Position numbers and translations under genes: made by a program
Notes under the pieces: model-generated
Told to the model about the DNA's origin: nothing
Databases searched by the model: none
What the model saw: the letters and a program-made list of their open reading frames with translations, nothing else
In this document: in pieces, positions 25,693 through 34,089 of the stretch
Position numbering within the stretch: position 1 is the first letter of the stretch
How the letters are laid out: each line of letters begins with the position of its first letter
NCBI RefSeq assembly: GCF_041224545.1
Contig: NZ_JBGFGP010000167.1
Location: forward strand, 17,221 to 81,220
Direction of reading: 5' to 3'
Length of the DNA: 64,000 nucleotides
Source of the DNA: Sedimentitalea sp041224545
Lineage (GTDB): Bacteria; Pseudomonadota; Alphaproteobacteria; Rhodobacterales; Rhodobacteraceae

Positions 25693-27270
25693 ATGGCAAA
25701 AATCGCGTATATCCTGCTATGCCACAAGGAGCCCGAAGCGATCATTGATCAGGCCCGGCGCCTGACAGCGGCGGGCGATTTCACATCGATTCATTTTGAC
25801 GCCCGTTCAGGCAATGGCGATTTCGAACGAATCCGAACGGCGCTTGCCGGGAACGACAACGTCGTTTTCGCGGACAAGCGCATCAAGTGCGGCTGGGGTG
25901 AGTGGTCATTGGTGCAGGCCACCCTCTACGCAGTGCAGGCCGCCGAACGGGCGTTTCCTCGCGCCACCCATTTCTATATGCTGTCGGGCGATTGCATGGC
26001 GATCAAGACAGCGCAATACGCCCATGAGTTTCTCGACGGGCGGGATGCCGATTACATCGAGAGCTTTGATTTCTTTCAGAGCAACTGGATCAAGACGGGC
26101 ATGAGGGAAGACAGGCTGATCTTCCGGCATTTCTTCAATGAGCGCACGCAGAAGACGTTGTTCTACGCATCTGTAAACCTGCAACGTCGGTTGGGGCTGC
26201 AACGCGCGATTCCCGACGATCTGCAAATCCAGATCGGCAGCCAGTGGTGGTGCCTGAGACGACGCACGATTGAGGCGATTCTGAGCTTCATAGAGGATCG
26301 GCCCGATGTCATGCGGTTTTTCAGGACCACGTGGATCCCGGACGAGACATTTTTCCAGACGCTTGTGCGCCACCTGGTGCCCGAAACCGAGATCGAGGGG
26401 CGCACGCTGACCTTTCTGATGTTTTCGGATTACGGCATGCCGGTCACGTTCTACAACGATCAATACGATCTGCTTCTTGGTCAGGATTTTCTCTTTGCCC
26501 GCAAGATCAGCCCGGAGGCGCAGGATCTCAGGGCGCGGCTGGGTGAGTTGTACGCGAGTCGCGATGTCGAGTTCCAGATCAGCAACGAAGGGCGCAAGCT
26601 GTTCGGTTTCCTCACTGGCAAGGGCCGCGTCGGACGCCGGTTCGGCGCGCGCGCCTGGGAAACGGGGAGCACGCTGGGGCGTGACCGGGAGCTTATGATC
26701 GTGGTCTGCAAGAAATGGCATGTGGCCAAGCGCCTGATCGAGCGTATCCGGACGGTCACCGACCTGCCTGCGGTCGAATATCTTTTCAACGAAGAGAATA
26801 CGCCGCTGCCCGACCTTGGCGGCATCCAGAGCAGTCTTGAAAAACGCACAAGGCATCGCCGGACGCTGACCCGGCTGCTGTTCGAAGAGTTCGGCACCGA
26901 CCGGATGATCGTATGCATGGACCCGTCGAGCATCGACTTGATCCGGGATTTTTACGAGGATCGGTGCAGGACCCGTATTCTGGAAGTATCCTGCCGGTTT
27001 TCAGATCAATACCTGATCGGTCACGCGAGACGCGTGGGCTTGCTGGGGCAACTCGCCAAAGATCGCGCGCTGGCCCGCATCCTGCCGACCATCCGCAACG
27101 ATATACTTTATGAAAGCGACCGTATCCGTGACGCCGGGTTTTCGTCCCATATGGTGATGTCCGAGCGGTTTGACCGCGACGAGAATACACGTGTGTTGCA
27201 GAATTTCCTGTCCGTGCCCTATGAAACGGCGGCGCAGATCATTGCCATGGATCACCTGTTTTCCGATTAA
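25693..27270 (+). CDS. GT14-like (core-2/I-branching type) glycosyltransferase with C-terminal DUF5928-like region
   Basis: In the 525-residue protein, residues about 3-245 resemble the beta-xylosyltransferase / core-2 GlcNAc-transferase fold (AYILLCHKEPEAIIDQARRL, HFDARSG, GWGEWSLVQATLYAVQAAE, FYMLSGDCMAIKT, GSQWWCLRRRTIEAIL, WIPDETFFQTL). Residues about 270-525 form a second region that I recall being annotated as DUF5928 in Rhodobacteraceae; it contains ELMIVVCKKWHVAKRL and a P-loop-free sulfotransferase-like fold cannot be excluded. There is no good Shine-Dalgarno sequence before the ATG, so the start is less certain. The stop codon abuts repeat copy B. The divergent neighbour is a sulfotransferase. 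Confidence 0.75.
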   Translation: MAKIAYILLCHKEPEAIIDQARRLTAAGDFTSIHFDARSGNGDFERIRTALAGNDNVVFADKRIKCGWGEWSLVQATLYAVQAAERAFPRATHFYMLSGDCMAIKTAQYAHEFLDGRDADYIESFDFFQSNWIKTGMREDRLIFRHFFNERTQKTLFYASVNLQRRLGLQRAIPDDLQIQIGSQWWCLRRRTIEAILSFIEDRPDVMRFFRTTWIPDETFFQTLVRHLVPETEIEGRTLTFLMFSDYGMPVTFYNDQYDLLLGQDFLFARKISPEAQDLRARLGELYASRDVEFQISNEGRKLFGFLTGKGRVGRRFGARAWETGSTLGRDRELMIVVCKKWHVAKRLIERIRTVTDLPAVEYLFNEENTPLPDLGGIQSSLEKRTRHRRTLTRLLFEEFGTDRMIVCMDPSSIDLIRDFYEDRCRTRILEVSCRFSDQYLIGHARRVGLLGQLAKDRALARILPTIRNDILYESDRIRDAGFSSHMVMSERFDRDENTRVLQNFLSVPYETAAQIIAMDHLFSD

Positions 27271-27369
27271 AGCGTTTCGCGATTGACTTGGAACATCTGG
27301 TATCACCTAACGCGTTGAAATCTTTGATTTCAGGCAGCGTCAGGTGGTTCAGGTTCATCGCGAAATGCT
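27271..27369. repeat. 99-bp palindromic repeat element, copy B
   Basis: This copy starts at the base after the GT14-like stop codon. Its termini AGCGTTTCGCGAT and ATCGCGAAATGCT are inverted repeats with 12 of 13 matches. The centre TGAAATC-TTT-GATTTCA is a perfect palindrome, and CACCT/AGGTG arms flank it, so the unit folds as one long hairpin. It matches copy A (17025-17123) at about 82 of 99 positions, and both are exactly 99 bp. It may also act as a transcription barrier between the GT14-like gene and the converging soeC. Confidence 0.85.
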
Positions 27370-27397
27370 ATATGTCATCGCTGGGCGGCGTGCCGCG

Positions 27398-28276
27398 TCA
27401 AGTCGTGCGCTTGCCATAGTAGAGCCCGACAACATGTTCCGCCTCGGCAAAGAACAGCCAGCGCGAGACCACCGCGCCGACAAGATGCGACAATACCGCC
27501 AGCGCGGCAAACATGTGGCTGAATGGCAGCAACAGCATCCCGATCGGCAGCAAGATCATCAGGAAGAACGAGATCACCCGGAGTTGGAGGCCATGTTTGC
27601 GGCCGACGACATAAACGAACTCGTTCAAAAGATAATTGGTGCCCGTGTGGGGCGGCTCGAACGCGCGCACGGTTGACGCCGTGCCGAGGCCGGTCGCGGA
27701 TGCGAGGGTGCTGCCAGAGGCGGTCAACGCGCCGTCCCCCTTCATCCACGTCATGATTTGAATCGCGCCGGCCACGACGAGGAGAGCAATCGCGGCCTTC
27801 TCCTGACCCGTCAACAGCGCGCCGCCCGCAAGCGACAGGGACAGCAGCAGCGCAGGCGTAAGTGGCGAATGCCAACGCGGGACGGTGCGAAGCTGGGCAT
27901 AGATCATCGAGGTCGTGAACACGGTCAGGACGCTGGCGACCGAGCCGACGAGGCCGAGGGCGGTCCATCTCGTGCCCAGAAACACCAATCCGGCACCGTA
28001 GACGGCCATGACAATCAGGGTAAATACCGCGCAGCATCCCTCGCGGCTCAGCCAGCTGGTGCGCCACTGGCTGAACGCCTTGATCGCGCGCTCCGGGTGC
28101 TCAAGATGAAAAGTCGACGCCAGCAGCCCGCCCACGGCGAGCACATAGGCGATGGCAAAGAAGGTGAAAGCGACCCAGCCGGCGACGTCCGGCAGGCCGA
28201 TGCCAAGGAATGCCAGCATACCGAACCCGGCGCCGGACATCACGGTGAACAGGATGACGGAGGGAGCCGGATGCAT
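27398..28276 (-). CDS. soeC: Membrane anchor subunit of molybdoenzyme, sulfite dehydrogenase SoeC type
   Basis: The 292-residue, strongly hydrophobic protein has about eight membrane segments and belongs to the DmsC/NrfD-like quinone-binding anchors. Segments such as MMHPAPSVILFTVMSGAGFG and HLEHPERAIKAFSQWRTSWLSRE are typical of DmsC-like anchors. It would pass electrons from the iron-sulfur subunit to the quinone pool. The start at 28276 overlaps the stop codon of soeB (TGATG). I name it SoeC rather than DmsC because the operon adjoins xsc and pta, an arrangement I recall from Ruegeria pomeroyi, and because SoeA lacks a Tat signal. Confidence 0.8.
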   Translation of the reverse strand: MHPAPSVILFTVMSGAGFGMLAFLGIGLPDVAGWVAFTFFAIAYVLAVGGLLASTFHLEHPERAIKAFSQWRTSWLSREGCCAVFTLIVMAVYGAGLVFLGTRWTALGLVGSVASVLTVFTTSMIYAQLRTVPRWHSPLTPALLLSLSLAGGALLTGQEKAAIALLVVAGAIQIMTWMKGDGALTASGSTLASATGLGTASTVRAFEPPHTGTNYLLNEFVYVVGRKHGLQLRVISFFLMILLPIGMLLLPFSHMFAALAVLSHLVGAVVSRWLFFAEAEHVVGLYYGKRTT

Positions 28277-29055
28277 CAACGTGCCTCGTCTTTTGACGGC
28301 GCGCCGGGCAAGCGGTCAAGCGCCTTGTCCAGCCATCCGAAAAATCCCGCAGAATCTTCGGAAACCGGTGCCAGCAGCGGTGCGAGGATATCGACCTGCT
28401 CCTGCAGCCGGTCCTTGGGGCGCTGGGGCAGGTATTTGTTGACCGGCCGGGTTTCCTGTTCTGGCATCAGGTCGATGCCGCCACGTTCCGCCGTCAGCCG
28501 CGAAACATTGCTGTCAGGATCGGCAAAATCGCCGAAATGCCGGGCCCCGGCGGGGCAGGTGCGCACGCAGGCCGGAACCCTGTCTTCCTCGGGCAGGTGC
28601 TCGTTATAGATACGGTCGACGCAGAGCGTACATTTTTTCATCACGCCTTCCGCCGCATCGAGTTCGCGTGCGCCATATGGGCACGCCCAGGCGCAGAGCC
28701 CGCACCCGATGCAATCGCTTTCGTTGACCAGAACGATACCGTCCTCGACCCGCTTGTAGCTCGCCCCCGTGGGGCAGACCGTGACACAGGGTGCATCGGT
28801 GCAATGCAGGCAGGATTTCGGGAAATGGATCAGTTGGGTCGCACCGGTTTCAGGTTGCACTTCGTAACTGTGGACGCGATTGAGAAAGGTTCCCGCCGGA
28901 TCGGCTCCGTACGGGTCTTCGTCGGCAAGCGGCGCACCGTAATTCTCGGTATTCCATCCCTTGCAACTGATCACGCAGGCGTGGCATCCGACACAGGTAT
29001 CAAGGTCGATGACCAGACCCAGTTTCCTGTCCGTGCTGGTGGGGAGCGTGGTCAT
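28276..29055 (-). CDS. soeB: Four-cluster ferredoxin subunit, sulfite dehydrogenase SoeB type
   Basis: The 259-residue protein has 16 cysteines in four [4Fe-4S] sets: CVGCHACVISC (21-31), CLHCTDAPCVTVC, CIGCGLCAWACP and CTLCVDR with PACVRTCP. It transfers electrons from the molybdenum subunit to the membrane anchor and resembles DmsB/PsrB/SoeB. GGAAGGTAGG precedes the ATG, and the gene overlaps the end of soeA by 4 bp (ATGA) and the start of soeC. It should sit on the cytoplasmic face, because no export signal exists on SoeA. Confidence 0.85.
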   Translation of the reverse strand: MTTLPTSTDRKLGLVIDLDTCVGCHACVISCKGWNTENYGAPLADEDPYGADPAGTFLNRVHSYEVQPETGATQLIHFPKSCLHCTDAPCVTVCPTGASYKRVEDGIVLVNESDCIGCGLCAWACPYGARELDAAEGVMKKCTLCVDRIYNEHLPEEDRVPACVRTCPAGARHFGDFADPDSNVSRLTAERGGIDLMPEQETRPVNKYLPQRPKDRLQEQVDILAPLLAPVSEDSAGFFGWLDKALDRLPGAPSKDEAR

Positions 29056-31847
29056 TTGCCTACCTTCCATGTCAGTTCGGCAGGGCCTTGTCCCACCGGT
29101 GAGCGCAGGGGCGGGAACGCGGGGGCGCATTCGGCGGGTGCCGCCACCTTTTCGATCCTCACCCGCAGGTCGAACCATGCCGCCTGACCGGTAATGGGAT
29201 CAGAGTTGGACCACCGCAGCCCGTCCCCCTTGGGCGGCTGCAACTCGTGTATCAGGTGGTTGAGCAGGAAACCCCTGGTGGCCTCGGGTGCGTCTTCGGA
29301 CAAGGCCCAGGCGCCCTTGCGCTTGCCGATTGCGTTCCATGTCCAGATCGTGTTCTCGTTCAACCCGCCATGATGCGCCACCGGCACCACGATCGATCCA
29401 TGCGCCGACGTGACGCGTGCCCAGTCACCATCCTGGAACCCGTGCTGCTGCCACAACTTCGTCGGCAGATAGAGCGGATTGTGCCCGTGCAGTTGCCGCA
29501 GCCAGGCGTTCTGACTGCCCCAGCTGTGATACATGGCCATCGGGCGCTGTGTCAGGGCATGTATGGGAAAGTCCTCGGGAGCGACATTGGCATCCTCGAA
29601 GGGCGGATACCAGATCGGGAACGGATCCATTGTCTCGATGATCCGCTGGCGCAGGTGGTCCGGGGGCTGGCGCTCTCCATGGCCTTCGGCGGCGCGCTGG
29701 AACTTGCGCATCGGTTCCACATAAAGCTGGAAAAGATAGGGCTGCGGGCTGTCGAACAGGCCCATGCCGACCGCCCACTCCTGATAGGCGGTGTTCCAGG
29801 GCTTGTAGTATTCGGCGCCTTCGGGAATGTGGTTGACGAAAAAACCGCCATTTTCGATATAGCGGTCCAGCTGCTCGGGGTTCACCTCGCCCCGTCCCGA
29901 CTGCGATCCATCACCCCGAAACCCTGCAAGCGGTCCGATGCCCGGACGGCGCTCGTGGTTCACGATGTAATCCGCGTAGTCTTTCCATTTCGGACTGCGG
30001 TCGTCGTTGGTAAATCCCGGCAGCTTCATCCGGTTGGCGAGCTGGATCAATGCCGTCTGGAACCCGCGAACGTCGCGGTCGGGCTGCACCACGGGCCAGC
30101 GGATCGCATCGGCGGCGGCGTCGGCCTCGCAGATCGGGCGATCCAGAAGGCTGATACAGTCATGCCGTTCAAGATAGGTCGTGTCCGGCAGGATCAGGTC
30201 GGCATAGGCCACCATCTCGCTGGAATATGCGTCGGAATAGATGATATGCGGAATCACGTAGTCGCCGTTTTCATCGGTATCGGTTAGCATCTCCATGACG
30301 CCGCCGCTGTTCATCGACGAATTCCAGGACATGTTCGCCATATAGAGAAACAGCGTGTCGATCCTGTAAGGGTCGCCCGCATGCGCGTTCGAGATGACCA
30401 TATGCATCAGACCGTGGGCGCTCATCGGGTTTTCCCAGGTAAAGGCCTTGTCGATGCGTGCCGGGCTGCCATCGGGTTTGAGCGCGAGATCCTCCGGACC
30501 CCGGACAAACCCGAGATGCGGGCCATCCAGCGGGGCATCGGGTCGGGCCCAGCAATGCGGGGTCGGATGGGCTTCGGCAGGTTTCGGGTAGGGGGGTTTG
30601 AACCGAAAGCCGCCGGGCACTTCGACGGTGCCAAGCAGGATTTGCAGAACGTGCAGCGCGCGGCAGGTCTGGAATCCGTTGGAATGGGCCGAAACGCCGC
30701 GCATGGCATGCATCGAGACCGGGCGTCCGGTCATGCTGCTATGCGTTTCGCCTCGGAAATCGGTCCACTCGCACGCGATATCGAATGCCTCGTCAAAGGC
30801 GACGCGGGCAAGCTCTCCGGCAATGGCGCGAATGCGTTCTGCCGGAATACCACATTGCGCGGCGACAGCCTCGGGGGCGTGTTCGGGCGAAAGATAGCGC
30901 TCGGCCATGTGTTGGAATACGGTGCGGTGCCCGTCATGGCTGGCGTTGAGATCGGGATAGATGCCGGGCGTGTCAAAGGCGCAGACCGCGCCGCCCTTGC
31001 GATCTCTCACCAGCGGTTTTCCGTCATCGTCGCGCAGGAACAGACCGGTTTCCCGATCCAGAAGCACCGGTGCGTTGGTGTAGCGTGACAGATAGTCGAG
31101 ATCGATCTTGCCGGCCTTGATGAGGCAATGGATCAGGGCCAGAACGAACAGCCCGTCGGTCCCCGGCGTGATGCCCACCCATTCATCCGCGACGGCGTTA
31201 TAGCCGGACCGGATCGGGTTGACGCCGATCACCCTGGCCCCGCGGGCCTTCAGCTTGCCAAGCCCCATCTTGATCGGATTGCTGTCATGATCCTCGGCGA
31301 CGCCAAAGAGCATGAACAGCCGGGTGTGATCCCAGTCGGGCTGGCCAAACTCCCAAAACGCTCCGCCCATCGTATAGATGCCGCCTGCCGCCATGTTAAC
31401 CGAACAGAAGCCGCCATGAGCCGCGTAGTTGGGTGTGCCGTAATTCTGTGCCCAGAAACTCGTAAAGCTCTGGCTCTGGTCGCGCCCGGTGAAAAAGGCG
31501 AGCTTTTCAGGGGCATCGTGGCGGATGTTCTCAAGCCAGCCGCAGGCGATCGATAGCGCGTCGTCCCAACTGATTTCCTGGAACTCGCCCGACCCGCGCG
31601 GTCCCACCCGGCGCAGCGGCTTGCGCAGGCGCGAGGGCGCGTTGTGCTGCATGATACCCGCCGATCCCTTGGCACAGAGCACGCCCTTGTTGACCGGATG
31701 ATCCCGGTTTCCTTCGATATAGGCGACCTTTCCATCCTTGATATGCACGTTGATGCCGCAACGGCAGGCGCACATGTAGCAGGTTGTCTTGCGGATCTCG
31801 TCAGAGACCGGGGGCGACAGATCAAGCGACGGCTGGGTATGAGGCAT
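29052..31847 (-). CDS. soeA: Molybdopterin oxidoreductase catalytic subunit, probable sulfite dehydrogenase SoeA
   Basis: The 931-residue protein is a DMSO-reductase-superfamily catalytic subunit with bis-MGD cofactor. The N-terminal [4Fe-4S] motif is Cys23, Cys26, Cys30 and Cys58 (TTCYMCACRCG ... GVLCAKG). A conserved GGFCSVNMAAGG follows near residue 150, where Cys is a candidate molybdenum ligand, and the C-terminal MopB domain (THALTQRPMAMYHSWGSQN) is present. There is no twin-arginine signal, as expected for the cytoplasmic SoeA. With SoeB and SoeC it should oxidise sulfite, released by Xsc, to sulfate. PhsA/PsrA-like enzymes are the main alternative; the taurine context argues for SoeA. 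Confidence 0.82.
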   Translation of the reverse strand: MPHTQPSLDLSPPVSDEIRKTTCYMCACRCGINVHIKDGKVAYIEGNRDHPVNKGVLCAKGSAGIMQHNAPSRLRKPLRRVGPRGSGEFQEISWDDALSIACGWLENIRHDAPEKLAFFTGRDQSQSFTSFWAQNYGTPNYAAHGGFCSVNMAAGGIYTMGGAFWEFGQPDWDHTRLFMLFGVAEDHDSNPIKMGLGKLKARGARVIGVNPIRSGYNAVADEWVGITPGTDGLFVLALIHCLIKAGKIDLDYLSRYTNAPVLLDRETGLFLRDDDGKPLVRDRKGGAVCAFDTPGIYPDLNASHDGHRTVFQHMAERYLSPEHAPEAVAAQCGIPAERIRAIAGELARVAFDEAFDIACEWTDFRGETHSSMTGRPVSMHAMRGVSAHSNGFQTCRALHVLQILLGTVEVPGGFRFKPPYPKPAEAHPTPHCWARPDAPLDGPHLGFVRGPEDLALKPDGSPARIDKAFTWENPMSAHGLMHMVISNAHAGDPYRIDTLFLYMANMSWNSSMNSGGVMEMLTDTDENGDYVIPHIIYSDAYSSEMVAYADLILPDTTYLERHDCISLLDRPICEADAAADAIRWPVVQPDRDVRGFQTALIQLANRMKLPGFTNDDRSPKWKDYADYIVNHERRPGIGPLAGFRGDGSQSGRGEVNPEQLDRYIENGGFFVNHIPEGAEYYKPWNTAYQEWAVGMGLFDSPQPYLFQLYVEPMRKFQRAAEGHGERQPPDHLRQRIIETMDPFPIWYPPFEDANVAPEDFPIHALTQRPMAMYHSWGSQNAWLRQLHGHNPLYLPTKLWQQHGFQDGDWARVTSAHGSIVVPVAHHGGLNENTIWTWNAIGKRKGAWALSEDAPEATRGFLLNHLIHELQPPKGDGLRWSNSDPITGQAAWFDLRVRIEKVAAPAECAPAFPPLRSPVGQGPAELTWKVGK

Positions 31848-31901
31848 ATGGTCTCTTCCTGATTTCCCACACACTAGGGAGCGGCGTCGTTCCGGTAAAG
31901 A

Positions 31902-31962
31902 TGTTCCGTATTGCGAAGGTATATCAAGACGAAGTTCCTGATAGTGACCTGATTGCGGAACA
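31902..31962. promoter_or_regulatory. Spaced inverted repeat in the soeABC upstream region
   Basis: TGTTCCG (31902-31908) and CGGAACA (31956-31962) are inverted copies lying 55-115 bp upstream of the soeA start. The region between soeA and the citrate synthase stop (124 bp) must carry the soeABC promoter. The arms are short and far apart, so this is only a weak candidate; no TauR-type CTGGAC repeat is found here. Confidence 0.25.
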
Positions 31963-31971
31963 GTGTCGGGG

Positions 31972-33108
31972 TCACCCGCGCGCGTTCATCGGTACGAAAT
32001 CGCGGGGCTCGGGTCCGTTATAGAGCGTCAGAGGCCGGATCAGGATATTGCCGCGTTGCTGTTCGATGCACTGGATGACCCAGCCGGGCATGCGACCGAT
32101 GGCAAAGATCGGCACGTAAAGGTCCATCGCGATTCCGTGCAGCTGATAGATCACGCCGGAATAGAAATCGACATTCACATTCAACCCGTGACGGGCATAG
32201 GGTTTCATTGCCTCGACCACGGCCTGAAGGATCTCATACCATTCCGGTGCGCCCATTTCCTCGCCGAGTTTGCGCACCCCTTCGCGCATATGCCGCGCAC
32301 GCGGGTCTTCCTTGCGATAGACCCGATGGCCGAACCCGGTGACCGCCTCGCGCGCGCCGCGCTTGGCCTTGACATAGGCGGCAGCGTTCTCGGGCTTGCC
32401 GATCTCGTGCACCATCTTCATGACGTCCTCTGCGGCCCCGCCATGCGCCGGCCCGGCCAGTGTCGACAGCGCCGTCACGATGCCGCCATGCAGGTTGGTT
32501 TCGGTACCGATCGTGACGCGGGCGGCAAAGCTGCTCGCGTTGCTGCCGTGTTCGGCATGAAGGATGAAATCGACATCCGCCAGCCGCGCCGCCTCGTCGC
32601 TGGGTTTCTCGCCCTTCAGCATCCACAACCAGTTGGCCGCATGACCCAGGGTGGCGTCCGGCGCAACCGGATCGCGCCCGCTGCGGATCGCCTCGTGGGC
32701 GGCGATGATCATCGGCACCTGGCTGGTCAGCCTTATGCCGTTGGCGACAAACGCGTCTTCGCCCACCTGCTGGCTGTCTGGTTCAAGAGCCGCGAGCGCC
32801 GATACCGCCGTGCGCAACACATCCATCGGATGGCCCTGCCGGCAGGCGGAAATGATCTCGAAGATCTGCGGTGGCAAGCTGCGCGCGGCTTTCAGTTTCG
32901 CATCGAAATCGGCAAGCTCGGAGGCCGTTGGCAACTCGCCGTGGATCAGCAGATAACAGACCTCTTCAAAGTTCGATTGCGTGGCGAGATCGTGGATCGA
33001 GTAACCGCGATAGGTCAACTCACCTGCCGCGCCATCGATGTCGCTGACGGCGGACCGTTCGAAATAGACGCCTTTGAGGCCACGGTTGATCTTGACGTTT
33101 TCGGTCAT
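31972..33108 (-). CDS. Citrate synthase / 2-methylcitrate synthase family protein
   Basis: The 378-residue protein condenses acetyl- or propionyl-CoA with oxaloacetate. Active-site segments are visible: HAEHGSNASSFAARV, GPAHGGAAEDVMKM, GFGHRVYRKEDPRA and the Asp in NVDFYSGVIY. Length and GFGHRVYRKEDPRARHM resemble the short PrpC-like type rather than the 430-residue hexameric housekeeping enzyme. It lies between soeABC and pta, so a role in channelling acetyl-CoA from Xsc/Pta into the TCA cycle is plausible. AAGGAGA precedes the ATG. Only 33 bp separate its start from that of the divergent pta gene. Confidence 0.85.
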   Translation of the reverse strand: MTENVKINRGLKGVYFERSAVSDIDGAAGELTYRGYSIHDLATQSNFEEVCYLLIHGELPTASELADFDAKLKAARSLPPQIFEIISACRQGHPMDVLRTAVSALAALEPDSQQVGEDAFVANGIRLTSQVPMIIAAHEAIRSGRDPVAPDATLGHAANWLWMLKGEKPSDEAARLADVDFILHAEHGSNASSFAARVTIGTETNLHGGIVTALSTLAGPAHGGAAEDVMKMVHEIGKPENAAAYVKAKRGAREAVTGFGHRVYRKEDPRARHMREGVRKLGEEMGAPEWYEILQAVVEAMKPYARHGLNVNVDFYSGVIYQLHGIAMDLYVPIFAIGRMPGWVIQCIEQQRGNILIRPLTLYNGPEPRDFVPMNARG

Positions 33109-33141
33109 CGCTGTCTCCTTCGTAGCAAAACGGGGATTGGA

Positions 33142-33993
33142 ATGTCGGCATTGGAACGCGCCATGGATCGGGCAAGAAAAGACCGCGCGCGGGTGGTCTT
33201 TCCTGAACTGAACGACTCGCGCATCGCCGAGGCGGTGGCGCAGATGCAGGCCGAGGGGCTCTGCACGCCGATCCCGCTTGCCGACTCCGATGACGCACTC
33301 GTTGCCGCACTGGTAAAGGCGCGCGGCGTAAAAGAGGCCGTGGCCCGGCGCATGTTGTCACGCCCGTTGTACCGTGCGGCGGCGATGGTTGCCGCCGGGC
33401 AGGCGGACGCGATGGTGGCGGGGGCGGTCAGCCCGTCGAAAAAGGTGATCGAAGCGGCAAGCATCGCTATCGGGCTGGCCGACGGGGTGAAGCTGCCCTC
33501 GTCGTTCTTCCTGATGCGCTTTCCGGACGGGCGCGATCTGATCTTTGCCGATTGCGCCCTGAACGTTGCGCCGGATGCGGACGCATTGGCCGAAATCGCG
33601 CGGGCGTCGGAAACCACCGGACGGGCGTTGCTGGGGCAGGCGCGGGTGGCGTTGTTGTCCTTTTCCACTGGTACATCCGGCGCAGGAGAGAGCGTGGCCA
33701 AGGTGCGCGCGGCGGCAGAGGCAACAGGGTTCGCCGGGCCTGTGCAGGGCGACGCGGCGCTGAACCCGGCGGTGGCCGCGCTCAAGGGCGTGGGGCAGGG
33801 CGATGCCAACGTGCTGGTCTTTCCCGATCTCGATGCCGGCAATATCGCGTACAAGCTGGCGCAAGAGCTCGCCGGGGCGCAGGCGATCGGGCCGGTCCTG
33901 CAAGGGTTCCGCAAACCGGTCTGCGACCTGAGCCGGGGCGCCACGGTGGCGGACATCATCGCCGCCACGACGGTGACGCTGGCCCTGGCATAA
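33142..33993 (+). CDS. pta: Phosphate acetyltransferase, short form
   Basis: The 283-residue protein converts acetyl phosphate and CoA to acetyl-CoA and phosphate, the step after Xsc in taurine breakdown. Conserved parts are RVVFPELNDSRI, ADAMVAGAVSPSKKVIEA, ADCALNVAPDADALAEIA, LSFSTGTSGAGESVAKVR, and VFPDLDAGNIAYKLAQ with QGFRKPVCDLSRGAT. The usual catalytic domain is about 325-330 residues; about 40 residues are missing from the N-terminal subdomain, between the PLADSDDALV and AAAMVAAGQADAM parts. The motifs near the active site are retained. GGGGA precedes the ATG. It converges with xsc. Confidence 0.88.
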   Translation: MSALERAMDRARKDRARVVFPELNDSRIAEAVAQMQAEGLCTPIPLADSDDALVAALVKARGVKEAVARRMLSRPLYRAAAMVAAGQADAMVAGAVSPSKKVIEAASIAIGLADGVKLPSSFFLMRFPDGRDLIFADCALNVAPDADALAEIARASETTGRALLGQARVALLSFSTGTSGAGESVAKVRAAAEATGFAGPVQGDAALNPAVAALKGVGQGDANVLVFPDLDAGNIAYKLAQELAGAQAIGPVLQGFRKPVCDLSRGATVADIIAATTVTLALA

Positions 33994-33998
33994 GGCGC

Positions 33999-34014
33999 GC
34001 CAGCGCAGGCTGGC
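33999..34014. terminator. Hairpin between convergent pta and xsc
   Basis: GCCAGC-GCAG-GCTGGC is a perfect 6-bp stem with a 4-base loop, 5 bp after the pta stop codon, in the 96-bp space between the convergent pta and xsc genes. No U-run is present on either strand. Confidence 0.4.
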
Positions 34015-34089
34015 ATTTGCCTCACGCCAGCACCGAACGCCGGATCTCCGAGGGGAAATGCGGCGCCGCGCAAAGGGCCTGGGCTGCGA

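Noticed and set aside
27398..31847. Assignment of the molybdoenzyme operon as anaerobic DMSO reductase DmsABC
   Set aside because: The catalytic subunit has no twin-arginine signal and the operon adjoins xsc and pta, which fits the cytoplasmic sulfite dehydrogenase SoeABC better. The subunit folds alone do not exclude DmsABC.
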